Below, piece after piece: positions 51,182-59,751 of a stretch of DNA of 64,000 nt. Source of the DNA: Leptospirillum ferrooxidans C2-3 (lineage in GTDB: Bacteria > Nitrospirota > Leptospirillia > Leptospirillales > Leptospirillaceae); the NCBI RefSeq assembly GCF_000284315.1, contig NC_017094.1:2387486-2451485 (forward strand). Reading direction: 5' to 3'. A model generated the notes under the pieces. That model made no database searches. It was not told where the DNA came from and saw only the letters and a list, made by a program, of their open reading frames with translations. Position 1 is the stretch's first letter. Each line of letters opens with the position of its first letter. The position numbers and the translations under genes were made by a program.

Positions 51182-54100
51182 TCAGATTCCGATCAGGGCG
51201 ATCAGATCCTCATTCGTCAGCCGGCCGGTCATCTCCGATCCCTCCAGGAGATCGGATGCCAGGTCGCGCTTCCTCTTATGAAGATCGAGGATCTTTTCCT
51301 CGATGCTCTGGGTCGCAATCAGCCGGTAAATGGTCACCGGCCTCTGCTGTCCGATCCGGTGGGCCCGGTCTGAAGCCTGATCCTCCACCGCCGGATTCCA
51401 CCAGGGGTCGAGATGGATCACATAGTCGGCAGCCGTGAGGTTGAGCCCCGTTCCACCCGCCCGAAGGCTGATCAGAAAAAGATCTCCCTTTCCGGACTGG
51501 AAATCGCTGACCCGCTTTTCCCGCTCCTTCGGAGAAGTGCTCCCATCGAGATACTGGTAGGATATTCCCCTGGCATCCAGAGCCTTGGCCACCTGCTCAA
51601 GCTGACCGGTGAACTGGCTGAAGACAAGCGCCTTGTGGCGATTCTTCAGAAGTTCGTCCGACAGCTCCAGGAAAGCGGTAAGCTTGGCTCCCGGCAGAAG
51701 GGATCCCGGATCGACAAGGGAGGGATGACAGAGGGCCCGCCTGAGCTTGGTAATCTCCGCCAGAATATGGATCCGTTGGACCCCCTTCTCCTCTCCGAGA
51801 CTGGAAAGGGCCTCAAGAGCGCTCTGCCTGAGGGCCTCGTAAAAGACACGCTCATCGGAGGGAAGCTCGACCTTGATCGTGACCTCGGTCCTGGGCGGAA
51901 GCTCCGAAAGAACCATGCTCTTGGTCCTTCTCAACATAAAGGGACGGACCAGTGAACGAAGGGAGGCCAGGACACGGGTATCCTTCCCCCGTTCGATGGG
52001 GCCGGAAAATCTCGACTGGAAACGCTCCCTGGAGCCCAGAAGAAGAGGGTTGATCGCGCTGAAAAGACTCCACAGCTCATCGAGATCATTCTCGATCGGC
52101 GTTCCGGAAAGGGCCAGCCGAAAATCCGCCTGAATCTTTCTGGCCGCCTGGGCCCGTTTTGTCTCGGCATTCTTGAACGCCTGGGCCTCGTCGAAAACAG
52201 CCATCGTCCAGGACGTCTTCGACAAGAGTTCCTCCTCCATGGCAAGGAGTCCGTAACTGGCAATCAGGACATCAAGCGGTCCAAGCCCCTCGACGCGGGA
52301 GATCCTGTCCTGGGCTTCCCTCAGGACGTGGACATTGAGGGAGGGGGCAAAGCGTGCGATCTCCGCACTCCAGTTGCTGCAGACCGAGGTTGGCGCAACA
52401 ACGATAATCGGGCCGGAGGGGGCCCGGTCGAGCATCACCGCAATCGCCTGGACCGTCTTCCCGAGCCCCATGTCGTCGGCCAGACAGGCCCCTGCCCCCC
52501 ACTCGGCCAGCCGGCTCATCCACAGAAACCCTTCGAGCTGATAATCCCGAAGTTCGGCCTGAAGGGTCGAAGGGAGGGAGGGAGTGTAATCGGCCGCTTT
52601 CCGGATCCGTTCCCTGAAGGCCTTCCATTTCTTGTCCCCGGTCACAGACCCGGCCTCCGAGAGCATCTCATCAATCGCCAGAGTCCCAAGATGGCTGACC
52701 CTCTGTCCGCCCTTTTCCTCCTCGGAAACCTCACGGAACCTTTCAAGCTGGGATTTGAGCCGCTCGGTCAGGGTCAGGAACCTCCCCTCTCCCAGAGGGA
52801 CAAATCGACCGCGGGACTCCTTGAGGGCCGACAGGAGGTCCTTCATCCCGATGACCAGATCCTGGTCGACCTCCACCTTGCCGTCAATGTCGAACCAGTC
52901 CCTGGCTTCACGAATCTCAAGATGAAGTTTTTTGGAGGTCACGGGGGAACTGACCTTCAGCGTCTCCCCCTTGGGCCATTCGATTTCCCGGGGATGAGGC
53001 GTCTCCTGAAGTTCGAGAAGAAGCTGTAGAGCCTCTTCCGGATCGTCGAGAAGGTAGGTCTGACCTTCGGGCGGGCGGCCCGCAAGGACCGGCAGAGAAT
53101 CCAGAAGACGAGAAAGGAAGGACAGCTCCTCCTCAAGGTTCCGGCGTACGTGAACGGTTTTTCCGCCCTGTATCCCGTTGACAAGCCTCCCTCCGCCCCC
53201 CGCCGGAAAGAAGTGCCCTTCGGCTCCGAATGGCCGTACCCCCACCGTGATCGCAAGACCCAGGTCCAGAGGCTCGATCTGAAGGACCGGAATCGTTTTC
53301 CCTTCCACCGCCGGAAGATCGGATTCGGTGATCTCGGCCCTCACAGAGAGGAAGGGGACCTGTTGCTGGAGGATGGAAATGACACGGTTCCGGGCTTCCT
53401 TCGGGACCAGAAGCCCCGTATTCGGAATCCGGGCTCCCATGGAAACAAACGCTTTGGAGAGTTCGATCGCCCGATAGCGGGTTGCGGAGAGCCGTTCGAG
53501 ACAGACGGAAGGAGTCTCACTCCGATGGGAAAGATCGAGACGGTATCCATCCTTGACCTCGGTGATCACAAGTTCCGGAAGAGAGCCGACAAGCTCGATC
53601 CTGGTGGCTGGACTGTCGGCAAGATAGAGTGCCGGGTGTCCGACCAGAGCCAGAATCGAGTCGTATGGATCGGTCGCATAATCGACCTTTCCATAGTATC
53701 CATAGGAATAGCTCCGGATTGTTTTGGCCACCGCCTTGTCCTCTTCCGATAATGGAAGGGATGAATCCTGGGCCTGGATCCTCTTGAGGGCGATCGGCTT
53801 GACCCCTCTCCACTCCCCCTTCTTGAAGCTCTGTTCGACAGGAAAGGCCTGAAGACGTTTGATATCCAGAAGCCATGCAATCCTCCGCTCCCGTTTTTCC
53901 TCCAGATCAGCCTTTTCCCCAAGAAGAGATTCAATGCCGGTGAGACTCCTCTCCCAGGCGTTGTCCTTCGGGAAAAGATTCAGGAACGGATGGAGAAGAA
54001 AGTCGATTTTTTCCTCTTTCCTGAACGCCTCGATCTCCCCGGACGTCTCTCCCAGCCGCAGGAGAATTTCGGCATAGATGCCGGCAGGAAGGGGCATCAC

Positions 54101-55327
54101 ATCCCGAAAGTTCAGAAATTCGGAAAAAAATGTGTCCTTGTGCTTCCGGGCCTTGTCAGGCAGCAGAATCAGGAGGGCAAGAGACAGAATAGCCCTTGAA
54201 AGCGGCTCTTCAAAAACAGGCCTCTTCCAGAGATCTTCGATCAGAATCTGCGCGTCTCCATCGAGACCGGACTGGGAGAGATCCAGGGCCATGATCGCCT
54301 TGTAGCCCTCATAGCTCCATGTACTCCCGTTGTCCAGAAGATCGAAAAGCCTGGGAAGTTCGGTCTGTCGAAGCTTGCTTTTCCTGTCCAGAAGGAAAAG
54401 AGAGAGGGCGTAGAAAAGACCGTAGGGGTCCTCGGGAAGAATTTTCCTTTTGCCAACAATCTTCCGGTATTCGGCAGTCATCTCCCGGAACAGAAGTGCG
54501 CTGGACTCGAACTCCTCACGGAAAAAAGCCTCCCAGCCCCGGATTCCGGAAACAACAAAGCTTGACGGAGGCTCGATATCGGGAAACCGGGAAACCCAGG
54601 ACATGTGACCGGCTGTCAAGCCAAGACGGAGAAGGACGGAGCGGAGTGGACGCCCCTCAATGGAGCCCACGATCGTCCGCGCATGGCCAATGGCAGACTC
54701 GATTCCAGAAGTGACAAATCCCCTCCTGGCAAGAGAATCGATCTTGAGCATAAGGACATACCTCTGAAGGGATTCGTCCAGAGAGGCGATCCATCCGGCG
54801 GGAAGATGGGTCTCTAAAAGGTGGTTCGTGAAGGGAGCCATCCATCTGGAAGCATCAAAGGCTCTCTCCGCCTGGGCAAGGAGCTTCTGGAAATATGCCG
54901 GATTGTTCGAGTAAAAAGCCAAAAAAAGCTGTTGAAAAAACGTCCCGCTCGAAACGTTGGCATAGGCATTGTTTTCCTGGTATTCCGATACGATGGACGA
55001 ACGGATGGCCCTGGCAAGAGTGGCCCCTTCGGGTCGGGAAAAGATCTCCCGAAGAGACAATGCGATCAACCCATTGTCATCCATCCAGCCATCCTTCCCT
55101 GCTCGCCAGCGGGGAAGATCAAGACGGGAACTGATTCTCTCCAGAACCTCAATGCTCCATGGCTCATCTTCCGATGGCCGTGGCAGACCAGGGGTAGCCA
55201 GAATCTTGACGATTTTTATTTTTGATTCCACCTCTCCCAGCAAGAAGAGCGCTCCGAGAACATATCGCTCAAGGGGGTCAAGAGAGGAAAAGAATTCTTC
55301 CGAAGTCAGATTTTTTTGGTCTTTCAA
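51182..55327 (-). CDS. SNF2-family DNA helicase/translocase
   Basis: A 1381-residue protein. The first ~900 residues are a large helical region without a recognised domain; the last ~480 form the SNF2 core: LRDYQLEGFLWMSRLAEWGAGACLADDMGLGKTVQAIAVML (motif I DDMGLGKT), VVAPTSVCSNW, FDEAQAFKN (motif II), LALSGTPIEND, VFSQFTGQLEQ, LISLRAGGTGLNLTAADYVIHLDPWWNPAVEDQASDRAHRIGQ. Such bacterial SNF2 proteins move along double-stranded DNA; some occur in defence systems, but no partner gene is adjacent here. It starts with TTG, with GGGGGAG upstream. Confidence 0.92.
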   Translation of the reverse strand: MKDQKNLTSEEFFSSLDPLERYVLGALFLLGEVESKIKIVKILATPGLPRPSEDEPWSIEVLERISSRLDLPRWRAGKDGWMDDNGLIALSLREIFSRPEGATLARAIRSSIVSEYQENNAYANVSSGTFFQQLFLAFYSNNPAYFQKLLAQAERAFDASRWMAPFTNHLLETHLPAGWIASLDESLQRYVLMLKIDSLARRGFVTSGIESAIGHARTIVGSIEGRPLRSVLLRLGLTAGHMSWVSRFPDIEPPSSFVVSGIRGWEAFFREEFESSALLFREMTAEYRKIVGKRKILPEDPYGLFYALSLFLLDRKSKLRQTELPRLFDLLDNGSTWSYEGYKAIMALDLSQSGLDGDAQILIEDLWKRPVFEEPLSRAILSLALLILLPDKARKHKDTFFSEFLNFRDVMPLPAGIYAEILLRLGETSGEIEAFRKEEKIDFLLHPFLNLFPKDNAWERSLTGIESLLGEKADLEEKRERRIAWLLDIKRLQAFPVEQSFKKGEWRGVKPIALKRIQAQDSSLPLSEEDKAVAKTIRSYSYGYYGKVDYATDPYDSILALVGHPALYLADSPATRIELVGSLPELVITEVKDGYRLDLSHRSETPSVCLERLSATRYRAIELSKAFVSMGARIPNTGLLVPKEARNRVISILQQQVPFLSVRAEITESDLPAVEGKTIPVLQIEPLDLGLAITVGVRPFGAEGHFFPAGGGGRLVNGIQGGKTVHVRRNLEEELSFLSRLLDSLPVLAGRPPEGQTYLLDDPEEALQLLLELQETPHPREIEWPKGETLKVSSPVTSKKLHLEIREARDWFDIDGKVEVDQDLVIGMKDLLSALKESRGRFVPLGEGRFLTLTERLKSQLERFREVSEEEKGGQRVSHLGTLAIDEMLSEAGSVTGDKKWKAFRERIRKAADYTPSLPSTLQAELRDYQLEGFLWMSRLAEWGAGACLADDMGLGKTVQAIAVMLDRAPSGPIIVVAPTSVCSNWSAEIARFAPSLNVHVLREAQDRISRVEGLGPLDVLIASYGLLAMEEELLSKTSWTMAVFDEAQAFKNAETKRAQAARKIQADFRLALSGTPIENDLDELWSLFSAINPLLLGSRERFQSRFSGPIERGKDTRVLASLRSLVRPFMLRRTKSMVLSELPPRTEVTIKVELPSDERVFYEALRQSALEALSSLGEEKGVQRIHILAEITKLRRALCHPSLVDPGSLLPGAKLTAFLELSDELLKNRHKALVFSQFTGQLEQVAKALDARGISYQYLDGSTSPKEREKRVSDFQSGKGDLFLISLRAGGTGLNLTAADYVIHLDPWWNPAVEDQASDRAHRIGQQRPVTIYRLIATQSIEEKILDLHKRKRDLASDLLEGSEMTGRLTNEDLIALIGI

Positions 55328-55475
55328 AAATGCTTCTCCCCCGGGAATTCAAACGGTAACAATCTCAGGCAGGCTTTATTGTCGGAACATTCCGGTAGCG
55401 AATCTCAAAAATGGATCTTAAGCCAAAAGATTTCAGGAAGACAATCTTTTAAAAAGACGGTCCCCGGATCTTCAT

Positions 55476-58400
55476 TCAGGAAACCAGTTTCCCGAGGAGG
55501 CGGATCATTTCCCTCTGATCGGACAGCAGATCCTTCATAGTAGAGGATGCCCCCTTCTCCGGAGCCATCAAGGATAACCCGTCGAGTGATTCGTGAAAAT
55601 GGCGGGAGATTTTTTTGATCTCCTGAAACTCCATGCGGGATCCGAATCTTTCCCTGCCTTCCCCGGCGATAAAAGACTCCCAAAAGCACCGGCTCTCCCG
55701 GATCTCATCAAAACACATCCTGGTCCCTTTCGGATTTTCCATCCACATGCGGAATTGCCTTTTTTGTTCCAATGCCGCCCGTAAAAGGTCAATCTCCCCT
55801 GAAGGCCAGGTGAGGTCGGCCCAGAAGAACCAGTCCTCCGGAAGGGAAAAGGAATCCATCCATGCCGGAAGAGTCTCCGGATTCTGGGGAAGACCCACCG
55901 CATGGCCCTGAACAAGGCTCCCTCCGGAGGCCAAAAACAGGATCCCCTGCTCAAAATATTCCACCTCTCCCAGGAGAAGGGGGACCTTCATCATACCCGC
56001 CATGGACAATACCCCCGAGACAATCGCGATGGAATAAGGATCGGAAAGAAGTGTCCGGGTCACCGATCGATCCATTGCGATTTTGGAAACGCTCAGGCCG
56101 GAAAGTCCCGTCAGGGAGGAGCTTCCGCTTCCAAAACCGCCCAGAATGACCCCGGTGCCGCTATCCCTCAACGCTTCGATCAAGACACGCGATGCTGAAA
56201 GATCGCGAAGCACCGCAGATTCGGAAATTTCGATATTGACAGCGCTTCGGGGAATTCCCGGAAAATCTTTCCACAAGCCACTCCACTCGTCCAGGAACCC
56301 TGAATCCAGGAAATGAAGCGCTCCGACATTGACGGAAACGGGATCATCCCACCCAAGCCCTTTCCATTTTTCCAGTTGGCACAGAACATTCCGGATGACC
56401 ATTCTCCCAAGAGCCGAAATCAGCGGAGCATCGGCTTCAACGATATCGATGAACTCCTCCGCGCAAAGAACTCCCCTCTCGGGATGGTTCCACCTCAGAA
56501 GAGCCTCGAAGCTGACCACTTTCCCTGTCCGGATATTCACTTGCGGCTGGTACTGGAGAAACAGCGCCCCTGGAGTTTCCAGAGCCATTCGCAGATCTCC
56601 CCGAACGCGGGAAGATCGGTCGAGATCCTCCTGCAGCGATGGCTCATAGGCCACCCATTGGTTCTTTCCGCGTTCCTTGGCCTGATACAAGGCAAGATCG
56701 GCGTGTGACAATAGCCTTTCGGCATCCTCTCCGTCTTCCGGGAAAACCGCAATACCGATACTGCCGGAAAGGGTGATGGCATAGTCTTCCACTTGAAAGG
56801 GGAAGTTCATCGCCTGAACAAAGCGGTCCATGATTTCATCAATTCCATCGGAGATCCCGATGGATTCGATCAAAAGTCCAAATTCGTCCCCGCCCAGACG
56901 GGCAAGAATATCATTTTCCCTCAAAACGGCTTTTATGTGATCCGATACCTCGACAAGAAACCTGTCTCCGGTTTCATGGCCGAACCGGTCGTTGACCTCC
57001 TTGAAACCGTCCAGATCCAGAATGGCCACCAATACCCGGTTTCCACTCCTTTTGGCCATTCTTAGCGCTTTCTCCACCCGGTCGGAGAAAGCCCTCCTGT
57101 TCGGGAGTCCCGTGAGGGGATCATGGAAAGAAAGATACTCGAGTCTGGCCTGTTCATCCTTGATCCGGGTGATGTCGGTAAAAACGGCGACATAATGGGT
57201 CGGCACCCCGTCGGAATTCCTGACGGCGTTGATGGTCAAAAGCCCCCGAAGGAAGGTTCCGCTCTCAGAAGCGATAGAAACTTCCCCTTTCCAGGACCCA
57301 TCCACGGTTGCCTTCTCCTGAATGTCCTGCCAAAAGTCCTTTCCGTTTTCCAGGAGAGGGAGCTGTTCCAGGGGTTTCCCGATGAATTCCGGTTCAGCGA
57401 TCCCCGTCATGCCGGTAAAGGCCCGGTTCATTGCAAGAACGCGCATTTCGGAGTTGGCGATCACCACCCCTTCATGCGTATTCAGTGCCACAGAGGCTGC
57501 AAGTTCCATATTGGCCTCGTTTGTCTTGCGGAGACTTTCCCTGTCCCAGTTATCAAGGGCAAAAGAAAGGGTTGATGCGAATTGTCGGAACAGGTCGATC
57601 TGTTCCGGAAAAAAGGAGTGCAGGCGATCGTAATAAAGCCCCATCACCCCGATAACCTTGCCTTCCCTTGAAAAGGAAAAATTGGCACTCGACGACAGAT
57701 CGAAGCGTTCGGCCTTCTGAAGCCATGGAGCAAAAGACGGGTTCGAGGAAAAGTTCGGGTAGATTACCGGATCCCCTGTCCGCAAGGCCTGCCCTCCCGG
57801 TCCCTGTCCTTCAGGAATATCCGGATCGGAAGAGATCACCAACCCTTCGGCATACCCCTTGGAACGACCTTCCACCACGATAAAATCGAGCCTTTTATCC
57901 TCCCTGAGGAGGCCAATCCACCCAAGGGCAAGACCGGCTGTTTCAACCGCGATCCGGACCGTCTCCCGGTAGAGGACTTCCGGAGAGGGTACCTCCGCCG
58001 TCAGGCGATTGATCCGGGAGAGCGCCTCATAGAGAGAAGCAAGCTGCTTCCGGCCCTCTTCGCTCTGTTTACGGCTGTTTTCCCGGTCCAGATTGTCCAG
58101 GGCAAAAGACAGGCTTCGGGCTATGCTTTCCAGCAACCGGAGCATTTCAGGAGAAAAGAGCCCCTCCTCCAAAGTGCCTAACTTCATGAGTCCCGCAACC
58201 CGGCCCCCTCGAAAAAAAGGAACAGAGGCGCCCGAACGGATCAGATGATCTTCCGGAGAAGGATCTCTCCATAACCGGCTCTTTCCGGTTTCAAGCGCTT
58301 CCAGGGAAAGCCCCCTTTCCAGATCCTGAAGAGACTTTCTGCCGTCTTCTTCCGAATTTTCCCCAAAGATGCCGCAAAAGGCTTTCTGGCGGAGAATTCC

Positions 58401-59564
58401 CTCAGGGTCCAGTTCAGCGATCCAACAGCTCAGGGAGCGAGGAAAACGAGAGGTCATCGCATTGCAGACAAACTCAAAAAGCGGGGAAGACTCGGGAACC
58501 CCAAGAATCATCTCATCCACAGCGGACAGAACTTCATTGATGGCCTTCAGATGAAGAATTTCCTGTTCTTCCCGGATCCTGTCCGTCATGTCATAACCGC
58601 TGACCACGATTCCCAGGGGGGTCCCGTCCGGATTCATGAGCGGGATCCGGGTCACTTCCATCTTGATGGATAGACCGTCTTTGCCCGTTACGGTTTCGAT
58701 CGAAACCGTTTTTTCATTTTTTTCCATGACCTGCCGCTCGAGATTTTGGCAAGCTGAAAAAAACTCCTGATAAACAGGATTCTCACGGGCCATTTCCCGG
58801 TCGGTCCGGTTTTTCCAAGAGCTCTCGTCAAGACCAAAAACATCGAGTGCGGCCTTGTTGGCCAGAAGCCAGCCTCCCTTCGAATCCTTCAGGAGGAGGG
58901 AGGTCGGAACCGCTTCCAGAATGGCCGAAAGGTAGGACTTCGCCACGGAGACCCGGTCAAGGGAGGTAACGGTTCTTCGAAAAAAGTACAGCGAGAGGGA
59001 AAACAGCGCAAATGCGCTCATCCCCACACTCACGATTCCCGCCTCGATCAAGACAAGTGTCCTGGAAAGTCCCCGAGAGACTTTCTCGAGTCGCTTGATC
59101 GAATGCGAGGCCCTTCTCGAGATCGATTGCCTGGTCAGGATAATCTCGTGGATGGTCCCGAACAGGTGTCCCTGACGGGATGTGCCGGGGGCCTGGATTG
59201 CCCTGAACAGTCTTGCCCATGCCCGGTCGAGCCTGTTGATCAGAATCCGGTCGGATGGTGTCCACGAAAACGGCAAATCCATAACACTTTCGATTTCGCT
59301 GTGAACCTGGACGGCCCATCCTGAAAGGATCTCCGGGGAAAAAAAATGGACAGATCCATTCGATGCCAAAATCTGAAGGGCAATATCGGTCGAGTCGAGC
59401 GTTGAGAGAATCTGGGCTCCTGTACGGATCCGGTTGTCGACATGGCTCTTCTCGCGGGTCAAATGCCAGAAAATCAGCAACAGAACCCATCCCGAAAAAA
59501 GAAGGACTACACCTGCCATGGCAATCCCCATGGGAAGTCCCGACCAATTTTTGTGCTGCTTCAT
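55476..59564 (-). CDS. membrane PAS-GAF-GAF-PAS-GGDEF-EAL protein with degenerate EAL
   Basis: A 1362-residue inner-membrane sensor. Two transmembrane helices (about 12-34 and 170-192) enclose a periplasmic region of ~130 residues. Then: PAS (about 215-335), GAF (340-500), GAF (515-675), PAS (690-800), GGDEF (805-970; RLGGDEFGLLI near 890, I-site REND) and EAL (990-1240). EALLRW is present, but the DDFGxG motif is replaced by GGFGSGSSS near 1140, so phosphodiesterase activity is doubtful. A C-terminal region (about 1260-1330) has SRCFW and SRHFH, recalling zinc-binding CZB-type domains. Diguanylate cyclase activity is likely. Confidence 0.92.
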   Translation of the reverse strand: MKQHKNWSGLPMGIAMAGVVLLFSGWVLLLIFWHLTREKSHVDNRIRTGAQILSTLDSTDIALQILASNGSVHFFSPEILSGWAVQVHSEIESVMDLPFSWTPSDRILINRLDRAWARLFRAIQAPGTSRQGHLFGTIHEIILTRQSISRRASHSIKRLEKVSRGLSRTLVLIEAGIVSVGMSAFALFSLSLYFFRRTVTSLDRVSVAKSYLSAILEAVPTSLLLKDSKGGWLLANKAALDVFGLDESSWKNRTDREMARENPVYQEFFSACQNLERQVMEKNEKTVSIETVTGKDGLSIKMEVTRIPLMNPDGTPLGIVVSGYDMTDRIREEQEILHLKAINEVLSAVDEMILGVPESSPLFEFVCNAMTSRFPRSLSCWIAELDPEGILRQKAFCGIFGENSEEDGRKSLQDLERGLSLEALETGKSRLWRDPSPEDHLIRSGASVPFFRGGRVAGLMKLGTLEEGLFSPEMLRLLESIARSLSFALDNLDRENSRKQSEEGRKQLASLYEALSRINRLTAEVPSPEVLYRETVRIAVETAGLALGWIGLLREDKRLDFIVVEGRSKGYAEGLVISSDPDIPEGQGPGGQALRTGDPVIYPNFSSNPSFAPWLQKAERFDLSSSANFSFSREGKVIGVMGLYYDRLHSFFPEQIDLFRQFASTLSFALDNWDRESLRKTNEANMELAASVALNTHEGVVIANSEMRVLAMNRAFTGMTGIAEPEFIGKPLEQLPLLENGKDFWQDIQEKATVDGSWKGEVSIASESGTFLRGLLTINAVRNSDGVPTHYVAVFTDITRIKDEQARLEYLSFHDPLTGLPNRRAFSDRVEKALRMAKRSGNRVLVAILDLDGFKEVNDRFGHETGDRFLVEVSDHIKAVLRENDILARLGGDEFGLLIESIGISDGIDEIMDRFVQAMNFPFQVEDYAITLSGSIGIAVFPEDGEDAERLLSHADLALYQAKERGKNQWVAYEPSLQEDLDRSSRVRGDLRMALETPGALFLQYQPQVNIRTGKVVSFEALLRWNHPERGVLCAEEFIDIVEADAPLISALGRMVIRNVLCQLEKWKGLGWDDPVSVNVGALHFLDSGFLDEWSGLWKDFPGIPRSAVNIEISESAVLRDLSASRVLIEALRDSGTGVILGGFGSGSSSLTGLSGLSVSKIAMDRSVTRTLLSDPYSIAIVSGVLSMAGMMKVPLLLGEVEYFEQGILFLASGGSLVQGHAVGLPQNPETLPAWMDSFSLPEDWFFWADLTWPSGEIDLLRAALEQKRQFRMWMENPKGTRMCFDEIRESRCFWESFIAGEGRERFGSRMEFQEIKKISRHFHESLDGLSLMAPEKGASSTMKDLLSDQREMIRLLGKLVS

Positions 59565-59751
59565 TTACCCTCGTTCTATTTTGATAACCAGCACAAAACT
59601 TGCTTCCTGAAGGAGACACAAGCCTCCTCATCCATGAGACAGTCCGGAAAGGTTCCTTGATCAGGGATAGATTTCCAGGAGCATCGCCCTTATATTGTAA
59701 CTGGTTCTTTGATCCGGAGAAATACGCATTTCATATCGGGAGGAAAGTCTT

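Noticed and set aside
51182-55327. DISARM- or BREX-type defence island around the SNF2 gene
   Set aside because: No methyltransferase, PLD nuclease or other defence gene is adjacent; neighbours are cyclic di-GMP genes.
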